Source of the DNA: Conexibacter arvalis
GTDB taxonomy: Bacteria; Actinomycetota; Thermoleophilia; Solirubrobacterales; Solirubrobacteraceae
Assembly: GCF_014199525.1 (NCBI RefSeq)
Contig: NZ_JACHNU010000009.1
Location: forward strand, 89,350 to 153,349
Reading direction: 5' to 3'
DNA length: 64,000 nucleotides
Made by a program: the position numbers and the translations under genes. The notes below the pieces were generated by a model. The model saw only the letters and a program-made list of their open reading frames with translations. It was not told the origin of the DNA and did not search any database. How positions within the stretch are numbered: position 1 is the first letter of the stretch; each line of letters begins with the position of its first letter. Shown here one piece after another: positions 43,183 through 50,692 of this stretch.

Positions 43183-43880
43183 TCGAGACCGGCGACGGGA
43201 CGCGGCTGCTGACCGACCCGGTCCTGCGCGGCCGGGTCGCCCATCTGCGCCGCCACGCGCCGCCGGCCGCCCCGCCGGAGCCGGTCGACGCGGTGCTCGT
43301 CTCGCACGTCCACCACGACCATCTCGACCGCCCGACGCTGAAGCGGATCGCGGGCGCGCGGACGCGGGTCGTGCTGCCGCGCGGCGCCGCGGGGCTGGTG
43401 CGCGGGCTCGGCTTCGGCGCGGTCGCCGAGGTCGCCGCCGGCGATCGGCCGCGGATCGCGGGAGCCGAGGTCGCGGTCGTCCCCGCGTGGCATCCGGCGA
43501 GACGCTGGCCGCGCTCGCCCCAGCTCGACGCGCTCGGCTTCGTCGTCGACGGGATCTGGTTCGCCGGCGACACCGACCTCGACGAGCGGATGGCGCAGCT
43601 GCGCGGGACGGTCGAGGTCGCGCTCGTGCCGATCTGGGGCTGGGGGCCGTCGCTCGGGCCGGGACATCTCGACCCGGAGGGCGCGGCGCGCGCGCTCGCG
43701 CTCGTCGAGCCGGCCGTCGCCGTCCCGATCCACTGGGGGACCTACCTCCCCTACGGCCTCCACCGCCGGCACGGCGGCGTGCTGCGCGAGCCGGCCGACC
43801 GGTTCGCGCGCCATGCCGCCCGGCTCGCGCCCCGCACGCGGGTCGAGCTGCTGGAGCCGGGCGGGACGCTCGCGCTCTGA
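43143..43880 (+). CDS. MBL-fold (UlaG-like) hydrolase
   Basis: This 245-residue protein is a metallo-beta-lactamase fold enzyme like the UlaG/NAPE-PLD branch. It begins ITWLGHATVLIETGDGTRLLTDPVL, has the metal motif VSHVHHDHLDRPTL, a further His in VPAWHPARRWP, Asp in FAGDTDLDE and a final His in PIHWGTYLP. The ATG lies inside the end of the methyltransferase gene (40-base overlap), so the two are likely coupled. Substrate unknown; lipid or lactone hydrolysis is possible. Confidence 0.88.
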   Translation: MRRITWLGHATVLIETGDGTRLLTDPVLRGRVAHLRRHAPPAAPPEPVDAVLVSHVHHDHLDRPTLKRIAGARTRVVLPRGAAGLVRGLGFGAVAEVAAGDRPRIAGAEVAVVPAWHPARRWPRSPQLDALGFVVDGIWFAGDTDLDERMAQLRGTVEVALVPIWGWGPSLGPGHLDPEGAARALALVEPAVAVPIHWGTYLPYGLHRRHGGVLREPADRFARHAARLAPRTRVELLEPGGTLAL

Positions 43881-43926
43881 CGCCGGAGCCGGCCGCGCGC
43901 GACATCGCGCGCGAGTCGGGCAGGCC

Positions 43927-46077
43927 TCACTCCGGCGCCGCGCCGCCCGATGCCGCCGGCTTGCCCTGCCCGTGCGGCGCGCCGTCGCCGCTCGCGAGCG
44001 CCCCGTCCGCCGGCCCGGCCACCAGCCCGGCGAACGGGTCGTAGCCGTCGTGCCCGAGCCGGTGCAGCCAGCCGCAGAAGATGCGGTGGACGGTACCGGA
44101 GCCGACGACCTCCTCCTCAGGCCACGGCAGCCCGACCGGGTGGAGCACGAACGGCAGCGCCTGCGCGCCGCCGAGGCCGCCGTGGGAGCCGACCAGCTCC
44201 TCGAAGGCGGCGACCTCGTCGACGTCGGTCCAGTACGCGCTGTTGACGACGACGTCCGGGCAGCGCGGGAAGCGGTCGGTGCGGCGGACGTGGTCGGCGG
44301 CGCGCGTGCCGAACGGCGCCAGCGGATCCTCTCCTTCGACGACGCCCCGGTCGAGCAGGTGGCGGCCGCGCCCCCCGAGCGCGACCGCGCCGTCGGCCTC
44401 GCTCCTGACCAGCACGAACCCGATCCCGGGATGGCTTCGCAGCCCGTCGAGCAGCCCCGGCCGCGTCCGCTCCAGCTGCTCGAGCGTCACCCGCCCCGGC
44501 TCGCGCGGGAAGGAGATCAGGCCGAGGTTGCCGGATGCCATCACCGCGATCTCCGGCAGCTCGGCGGCGGGCAGCGCGGGCTGCTCGCCGGCCTCGATCT
44601 CGTCGCGTCTGTCCGCGATCGCCTTCGCCGCGCGGCCGGTGACGGTCGGCCGCGTGCCGAGCTCGGCGAGGCCGGCGGTCAGCTGGCCGCGGCCCTCGTC
44701 GGAGGCGGCCGTCTCGGCGACGATCGCGTCGCCGTCGCCGACCAGCCGTCTGACGAGCTGCTCCAGCGACTCGTCGTAGCGCTGCAGGAAGGTCGCCCCC
44801 TGGCTCTGGCCGTGGTCGGCGAGCACGACCAGCTCGTACGGCCGCGGCGCGTGCTCGACGGCGGCGGCGATCCGCGCGATCGCACGGTCGACGCGGCGCA
44901 GGACGGCGAGCGTGTCGGGCCGCTCGACGCCGGAGTGGTGGGCGACCTCGTCGTAGGCGAGGAAGGTCGTGTAGACGACCGGCCGCCCGGCGAGCACGTC
45001 GGCGGTGACGGCGGCGACCTGCAGGTCGAGCTGGATCACCGTCGCGAAGGCGCGCACGAGCGGGTAGGAGCCGCCCCGGTGGATCCGCGGCCGCACGTCG
45101 CGGCGGCGCTGCTCGATCGCCGCGAAGCGCTCGACGACGATCTCGCCGAGGCAGCGCAGGAAGGTCAGCGCGACCCCGTAGGGGCTGGCGAAGTAGGCGA
45201 AGTAGTCCTGGCCGAGCCTCCCCTGCCGGCGCCGGTCGAGCACCGTCGACATCGTCAGCATCGAGTGGGGCGCGTCGCCGGAGAGGATGTTCGCGCGGCT
45301 GGCGCCGTCGGCGTGCAGCAGGCCGCGCCCGTCCGAGCGGCGCCGCTCGAGCTCCTCGGCGTCGCGCGGATGGTTGGTGACGATCGCCTTGCCGCGGTCC
45401 TTCTCCCACCAGCGGAAGGCCGGCATGTCGTGGTTGTCGCCGTGGAGGATGCCGGCCTGGCAGGCGCCGGTCTGCGACGACCAGTCGGTCTCCCACCGCT
45501 CCAGCCGGTGACTGCCGTCGCGCACCCACCTGGCCAGCGCCGGCGCGTTGCCGTCGCGCAGCGCCCGCTGGAGCACCTCGTGCGCGAGGCCGTCGATCTC
45601 GAGGAAGAGGATCCCGGGCACGTCGCTCTCGACCGCCAGCCTCGTGCGCCTCAGCTGCCGTCGCACGACCGTTCGGTACCAGAGGTCGCCGGAGTCGAGC
45701 GCGAGCAGGGCGCTGGAGGCGGAGCTGAGCGCCGTCAGCGCGAGCACCACGACGACCGCGCTCCAGAAGCCTCTGACGTGGACGCCGCGGTCGACGCCCG
45801 CGATCGCCAGCAGCACGAGCCCGTTGAGCGCGAGCGCGCCGAGGCCGAGCGTCGCGACGGTGAACGGCAGCGCGACGCGGATCAGCAGCGGCCAGACGAG
45901 CGCGTTGGCGAGGCCGAGCAGGACCGCCAGGCCGAGCGCCGCCCAGAAGCTGTCGGCGGAGAAGCCGGGCAGGATCGCCGCGAGCAGCAGCAGGAGCAGC
46001 GCGTCGACGACGAGCACCGTCACGATCCGTCCGAGTCGCTGCACCGATCCGTTGCGCATCGCGCAAGCATCGCGCAT
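43927..46077 (-). CDS. Membrane phosphodiesterase: holin-like helices fused to a type I phosphodiesterase domain
   Basis: The first 130 residues of this 716-residue protein form about four hydrophobic helices like the phage-holin-4 family. The rest is a type I phosphodiesterase/alkaline-phosphatase-like domain: metal Asp in LFLEIDGLAHEVLQ, nucleophile Thr or Ser in SSQTGACQAGIL, DEVAHHSGVERPD and VVLADHGQSQG. The catalytic domain probably lies just beyond the membrane and cleaves a phosphodiester, perhaps in a lipid or nucleotide. ATG 46077 and 46059 are both possible starts. It is convergent to the MBL gene and stands alone on its strand. Confidence 0.82.
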   Translation of the reverse strand: MRDACAMRNGSVQRLGRIVTVLVVDALLLLLLAAILPGFSADSFWAALGLAVLLGLANALVWPLLIRVALPFTVATLGLGALALNGLVLLAIAGVDRGVHVRGFWSAVVVVLALTALSSASSALLALDSGDLWYRTVVRRQLRRTRLAVESDVPGILFLEIDGLAHEVLQRALRDGNAPALARWVRDGSHRLERWETDWSSQTGACQAGILHGDNHDMPAFRWWEKDRGKAIVTNHPRDAEELERRRSDGRGLLHADGASRANILSGDAPHSMLTMSTVLDRRRQGRLGQDYFAYFASPYGVALTFLRCLGEIVVERFAAIEQRRRDVRPRIHRGGSYPLVRAFATVIQLDLQVAAVTADVLAGRPVVYTTFLAYDEVAHHSGVERPDTLAVLRRVDRAIARIAAAVEHAPRPYELVVLADHGQSQGATFLQRYDESLEQLVRRLVGDGDAIVAETAASDEGRGQLTAGLAELGTRPTVTGRAAKAIADRRDEIEAGEQPALPAAELPEIAVMASGNLGLISFPREPGRVTLEQLERTRPGLLDGLRSHPGIGFVLVRSEADGAVALGGRGRHLLDRGVVEGEDPLAPFGTRAADHVRRTDRFPRCPDVVVNSAYWTDVDEVAAFEELVGSHGGLGGAQALPFVLHPVGLPWPEEEVVGSGTVHRIFCGWLHRLGHDGYDPFAGLVAGPADGALASGDGAPHGQGKPAASGGAAPE

Positions 46078-46150
46078 CGGGCGGCGGCCGTCACGCTCCG
46101 GCGCCTCTCGGGCGCGGCGCCGGCGCGGTCCCGGACGCGCGCCGACCGTG

Positions 46151-46813
46151 CTACGACCGCGGCATGCCCGGCGCGACGAGCCCGGTCTCGTAGGCGAAGA
46201 TCACGGCCTGCACGCGGTTGGCGAGGCCGAGCTTGGCGAGCATCCGGCCGACGTGGCTCTTGACGGTGCTCTCCTCCAGATGCAGGTGGGCGGCGATCTC
46301 GGCGTTGCTGCGCCCGGCCGCGATCCCCAGCAGCACGTCGCGCTCGCGCGGGGTCAGCGCGGCGAGCGCGGGGTCGCCGGCGCGGGCGGGCGCGGCGGAG
46401 ACGAACTGGTCGAGCAGGCGGCGCGTGACCTCGGGCGAGATCAGCGCGTCGCCGAGCGCGACGGCGCGGACGGCGTCGACGATGCGATCGGGCGGCGAGT
46501 CCTTGAGCAGGAAGCCGACGGCGCCTGCCCGCAGGGCCTCGAAGACGTACTCGTCGAGGTCGAAGGTCGTGATCGCGATCACCGCGACGCCGTCGACGTC
46601 GCGCAGCCGGCGCGCCGCCTCGAGCCCGTCCATGCGCGGCATCCGGATGTCGATCAGCAGGACGTCGGGCGCGCGCCGCTGGACCTGGCCGAGCGCGTCG
46701 AGGCCGTCCGCGGCCTCGCCCACGACCTCGATGTCGGGCTCGTTCTCGAGGATCATCCGCATCCCCTGGCGCGCGATCGGCTGGTCGTCGGCGACGACGA
46801 CGCGGATGCTCAC
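46151..46813 (-). CDS. NarL-type response regulator
   Basis: This 220-residue regulator has a receiver domain with Asp-Asp near the N-terminus (VVVADDQPIARQG), the phosphorylated Asp in LLIDIRMPRMDG and the Lys in GFLLKDSPPD. The C-terminal LuxR/NarL helix-turn-helix reads LTPRERDVLLGIAAGRSNAE. GTG 46813 overlaps the kinase stop (GTGA). With the kinase it forms a two-component system facing away from the MmpL gene, the probable target. Confidence 0.95.
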   Translation of the reverse strand: MSIRVVVADDQPIARQGMRMILENEPDIEVVGEAADGLDALGQVQRRAPDVLLIDIRMPRMDGLEAARRLRDVDGVAVIAITTFDLDEYVFEALRAGAVGFLLKDSPPDRIVDAVRAVALGDALISPEVTRRLLDQFVSAAPARAGDPALAALTPRERDVLLGIAAGRSNAEIAAHLHLEESTVKSHVGRMLAKLGLANRVQAVIFAYETGLVAPGMPRS

Positions 46814-47967
46814 CGCGCCACCTCCGGACGGCCGGCGACCGGCGGCGCCCCGCGCAGGCCCGCCTCCGCGTCGAGGGGGAGCCGCGCCCGCACCGACCAT
46901 CCGCGCGCTGCCGGCCCCGCCGCGAAGCTGCCGCCGACGATCGCGACGCGCTCGCGCATCCCCTCGATGCCGCCGCCGGGCCGCCCGGGGCCGCCGACGC
47001 CGTCGTCGTCGACCGCGACCTGCAGCTCCCGCTCGGCGTAGACGACACGCACCCGCACGGCGCTCGCTCCGGCGTGCCGGACGACGTTGGTGAGCGACTC
47101 CTGCACCACCCGGTAGGCGCACACCTCGACCTCGTCGCTGAGCGGGCGCTCGGCGCCCTCCACCCGCAGGTCGACGGCGAGGCCCGCCTCGCGCGCCGGC
47201 CGCAGCAGCCGGTCGACCTGCTCCAGCCGCGGCGTCGGCGTGCGGGCGGCCGGCCGGGCCGGTCCGGGCTCCCGCAGGACCCCGAGCGCCCGCCGCGTCT
47301 GCCCGAGCGCCTCGGAGGTGAGCCCGTGGATGCGTTCGAGCGCCGCGCGTGCGACCGGGTCCGACGTGGCGCGCCCCGCGCCCGCGGCATGGAGCGAGAT
47401 CGCGCTCAGGTGGTGTCCGGTGATGTCGTGGACGTCGCGGGCGATCCGCAGCCGCTCCTCGACGATCGCGCGCTGCGCGAGCTCGCGCGCCTCGCGGGCC
47501 CGCTCGCGCTCGCTGCGGATCGCGTCGCCGATCAGGACGGCCGTGACGCCGATCGCGCCGCCGCCGATGATCCGCACCAGCAGGGGGCTGGCGTCGCCGG
47601 TGACCGCCACCGCCGCCGCGATCGCCGTCCCCGCGTAGACGGCGAGCGGGACCGTGATCCGGTGCGCGCACTCGACCGTCGCGGCGCCGCAGAGCGTCAG
47701 CGCGACCAGCACCGGCACGATCACCATGTAGCCGAGCGCCAGCGCGGCGCACGCGAACGGCAGCGCGACGAGGGCCGCGGCCAGCGGACGGGCCCGCCGC
47801 ACGGCCACCGGCGCGCAGGCCGCGACCGCCAGCAGCGCGCCGAGCAGGTCGGGCGGGCGATCGACCTGCGCCGCGTCGGAGGCGTCGAACTGCAGCACCG
47901 CGAGCGCGACCGCGGTCGCCAGCGCGGCCAGGAGGACGTCGGCGCGTCGAGGCACGGCGGCCAGCAT
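46810..47967 (-). CDS. Sensor histidine kinase of the NarX/DesK type
   Basis: This 385-residue kinase has about six hydrophobic segments in its first 170 residues and no large extracellular domain, so it probably senses within the membrane. The HisKA_3 dimerisation helix contains the phospho-acceptor in RIARDVHDITGHHLSAISLH. The ATPase domain shows YRVVQESLTNVVRHAGA and VDDDGVGGPGRPGGGIEGMRERV. It is coupled to its response regulator by a 4-base overlap. Membrane-embedded kinases of this kind often detect envelope-active drugs or membrane state. Confidence 0.93.
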   Translation of the reverse strand: MLAAVPRRADVLLAALATAVALAVLQFDASDAAQVDRPPDLLGALLAVAACAPVAVRRARPLAAALVALPFACAALALGYMVIVPVLVALTLCGAATVECAHRITVPLAVYAGTAIAAAVAVTGDASPLLVRIIGGGAIGVTAVLIGDAIRSERERAREARELAQRAIVEERLRIARDVHDITGHHLSAISLHAAGAGRATSDPVARAALERIHGLTSEALGQTRRALGVLREPGPARPAARTPTPRLEQVDRLLRPAREAGLAVDLRVEGAERPLSDEVEVCAYRVVQESLTNVVRHAGASAVRVRVVYAERELQVAVDDDGVGGPGRPGGGIEGMRERVAIVGGSFAAGPAARGWSVRARLPLDAEAGLRGAPPVAGRPEVAR

Positions 47968-47979
47968 AGCCCGCGGTCG

Positions 47980-47997
47980 TTCCTCCGAAAGGCGGAA
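47980..47997. promoter_or_regulatory. Imperfect inverted repeat in kinase-MmpL intergenic region
   Basis: TTCCTCC-GAAA-GGCGGAA matches at six of seven pairs. It lies 13 bases upstream of the kinase start in the 133-base divergent region to the MmpL gene. Could be a response-regulator site; based on position only. Confidence 0.3.
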
Positions 47998-48100
47998 TCG
48001 AATCGGTCCCGGCGGGCGAGGCGGAACGGGTCCTGCGGCCGTCGTCGCGGGGCTCCGCAGCCCCGATGGTGAGAGCGACCTCCACTGCAAAGGACTTCCG

Positions 48101-50236
48101 ATGGCAACCGCACTCTTCAAACTGGGCCGCATCGCCTTTCGTCGCCGCAGGGCCGTCGTCGCCCTCTGGCTCGTCGTGCTCGCAGGCATGTTCGCGGCGG
48201 CGACGATCCTGAGCGGACCGACCACCGACGCCGCGACAATGCCCGGCACGGAGTCCCAGCAGGCGATCGACCTGCTCGAGGAGCGGCTGCCGCAGGCCAA
48301 CGGCGCGTCGGGACGAATCGTCTTCGCCGCGCCCGCGGGCGAGCGGCTGACGACCGGCGAGCGCGCGACGGCCGTCGCAGGCGCGGTCGCCAAGGCGGCG
48401 AAGGCGCCCGGCGTGCGCTCGGTCGGCGCGCCGTTGGCCTCTGAGGACGGGCGCGTCGCGCTCGCCCAGGTCACGTGGGCGACGCCCGCGGAGGAAATCC
48501 CCGCCGGGTCGGTCGAGGCAGTGCAGTCGGCCGCCGAGACCGCGCGCGCGGCCGGCGTGCAGGTCGAGTTCGGCGGCGACGCGGCCGCCTCCGAGCCATC
48601 GCTCGGCGGGCTCGGCGAGATCGTCGGCTTCGCGGTGGCGGCACTCGTGCTGGCGATCACGTTCGGCTCGCTCGCGGCCGCCGGGCTGCCGCTGCTGACC
48701 GCGCTGATCGGCGTGGCCGTCGGGATCCTTGGGGTCACCGCCGCCACCGGGTTCATCGCCATCGATTCGACGGTTCCGACGGTCGCGCTGATGCTCGGCC
48801 TCGCGGTCGGCATCGACTACGCGCTGTTCATCATCTCGCGCCACCGCACCCAGGTGTTCGAGGGGATGGAGCTGGAGGAGTCCGCCGCGCGCGCGGTCGG
48901 CACCGCCGGCAGCGCGGTCGTCTTCGCCGGCGCGACGGTCGTGATCGCGCTGGCGTCGCTGGCCGTCGTCGGGATCCCGTTCCTGACCGCGATGGGGCTC
49001 GCCGCGGCCGGGACGGTCGCGGTCGCCGTGGCGATCTCGCTCACGCTCGTTCCGGCGCTGCTCGGGTTCGCGGGCATGCGGATCGCGAAGGGCAAGAACT
49101 TCGACACCGGGCCGCGCGCGGCCAAGCCGACGCTCGGAGCCCGCTGGGCCGCGCTGCTGACGCGCCGCCGCCTGCCCGCGGTCGTGCTGTCGGTCGTCGC
49201 GCTCGGCGCGCTGTCGATCCCGGTGCTGGACATGCGCCTCGGGCAGCCCGACGACTCGACCGCCGCGCCCCACGAGACCAACCGCAAGGCCTACGACCTG
49301 CTCGTCGCCGGCTTCGGCCCCGGCTTCAACGGACCGCTCACGCTCGTGGTCGACGCCGGCCCGGGCGGCGACGCGAAGGCCGCCGCCGACGCCGTCGCGG
49401 CGGAGTTCGGGCAGCTCGACGACGTCGCCGACGTCGGCAGGCCGGCCCTCAACGAGGCGGGCGACACGGCGATCGTCTCGCTGACCCCGCGCAGCGGCCC
49501 GTCGACCGAGGCGACGAAGGAGCTGGTCAAGCAGATCCGGGCGCGCACCGACACGCTCGACCGCGAGCTCGATGCGACGGTCCTCGTGACCGGGCCGACC
49601 GCGGCCAACATCGACTTCGCCGACCGCCTGTCGAGCGCGCTGGTCCCGTATCTGGCGGTGATCGTCGGCCTGGCGTTCCTGCTGCTGACGATCGCGTTCC
49701 GGTCGATCCTCGTCCCGCTCACGGCCGTCGGCGGGTTCCTGCTGACCATCGGCGCCGCGCTCGGCGCGCTCGTCGCGGTCTTCCAGCAGGGAGCGCTCGC
49801 CGGCCTGTTCGGCGTCGAGCAGGCGCCGATCGTCGCGGTGCTGCCGATCTTCATCGTCGGCATCCTCTTCGGGCTCGCGATGGACTACCAGGTGTTCCTC
49901 GTCTCGCGGATGCGCGAGGAGCACGTCCACGGCGCTGGGCCGACGCGCGCGATCGCCGAGGGCTTCCGACACGGTGCGCGCGTGGTCACCGGCGCGGCGC
50001 TGATCATGGCCGCGGTCTTCGCCGGCTTCGTCGTCGAGGAGGCCGCGATCATCAAGTCGATCGGCTTCGCGCTCGCGTTCGGCATCCTCGTCGACGCCTT
50101 CGCCGTGCGCATGACGCTGGTCCCGGCGCTGCTGGCCCTGCTGGGCGAGCGCGCGTGGTGGCTGCCGGCCTGGCTCGAGCGGCTCCTGCCGCAGGTCGAG
50201 CTCGAGGGTGAGCGGCTCGAGCGGCAACCGGCATAG
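48101..50236 (+). CDS. MmpL/RND-family membrane transporter
   Basis: This 711-residue transporter has the MMPL duplication: two sets of helices, each after a large external loop. Family motifs are GLAVGIDYALFIISRHR in the first half and FGLAMDYQVFLVSRMREEHV in the second, each with the proton-relay Asp. MmpL proteins export lipids, drugs or pigments. AAAGGAC stands before the ATG. The kinase-regulator pair is transcribed divergently and is the likely controller, as in drug- or envelope-stress-induced exporters. The cargo is unknown. Confidence 0.93.
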   Translation: MATALFKLGRIAFRRRRAVVALWLVVLAGMFAAATILSGPTTDAATMPGTESQQAIDLLEERLPQANGASGRIVFAAPAGERLTTGERATAVAGAVAKAAKAPGVRSVGAPLASEDGRVALAQVTWATPAEEIPAGSVEAVQSAAETARAAGVQVEFGGDAAASEPSLGGLGEIVGFAVAALVLAITFGSLAAAGLPLLTALIGVAVGILGVTAATGFIAIDSTVPTVALMLGLAVGIDYALFIISRHRTQVFEGMELEESAARAVGTAGSAVVFAGATVVIALASLAVVGIPFLTAMGLAAAGTVAVAVAISLTLVPALLGFAGMRIAKGKNFDTGPRAAKPTLGARWAALLTRRRLPAVVLSVVALGALSIPVLDMRLGQPDDSTAAPHETNRKAYDLLVAGFGPGFNGPLTLVVDAGPGGDAKAAADAVAAEFGQLDDVADVGRPALNEAGDTAIVSLTPRSGPSTEATKELVKQIRARTDTLDRELDATVLVTGPTAANIDFADRLSSALVPYLAVIVGLAFLLLTIAFRSILVPLTAVGGFLLTIGAALGALVAVFQQGALAGLFGVEQAPIVAVLPIFIVGILFGLAMDYQVFLVSRMREEHVHGAGPTRAIAEGFRHGARVVTGAALIMAAVFAGFVVEEAAIIKSIGFALAFGILVDAFAVRMTLVPALLALLGERAWWLPAWLERLLPQVELEGERLERQPA

Positions 50237-50319
50237 CGGGACAGCTGCTCGATCCGCGGCGGGCCGCCGCAGGACGGTCAGCGCTAAAGCGCTCGCACCG
50301 ATCGGCCGATGGATCTCCC

Positions 50320-50535
50320 ATGTCGAACGATCGCGACATGCCCGCCAGCTGGCGCGAGAACGCCCGCAGGCACGAGACCGAGCTCGGCGCCGCCGTCGAG
50401 CGCGCCCGTGAGGCGCGTGCCGGCGCGCCGGCACGGCTCGACGAGCTGGCTCGCAAGCGCTCCGCGCGCCGCGCCGCCGAGGAGGCCCGCCGCAAGGCGA
50501 CCACCCCTCCGCCGCCCGGCCCGCAGGCCTGCTGA
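50320..50535 (+). CDS. Small charged protein of unknown function
   Basis: This 71-residue protein is rich in Arg, Glu and Ala, likely one long helix, with a short Pro tail ending in Cys. Third codon positions are almost all G or C, which argues that it is translated. It lies between the MmpL gene and the PQQ dehydrogenase gene on the same strand. There is no clear Shine-Dalgarno site. No family recognised. Confidence 0.5.
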   Translation: MSNDRDMPASWRENARRHETELGAAVERAREARAGAPARLDELARKRSARRAAEEARRKATTPPPPGPQAC

Positions 50536-50692
50536 GCCGGTCACGACGCAGCCCCGACCGCGCCCGCCCGCAGCGTGCGGGCGAGCGCCGGCGCGCCTAC
50601 TCCGCCGCGCGCGGTCTCCGCCTTCCGCGCGAGCGGGTAGGGAGAGGTTCGCGTGCGGTCGCCCGATCGCCGTCGACGGAACGGAGCGTGAG

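Noticed and set aside
43813-50434. Long open frames opposite the phosphodiesterase, the two-component system and the MmpL gene
   Set aside because: No domain similarity and codon third positions do not fit; the opposite strand holds complete known families.
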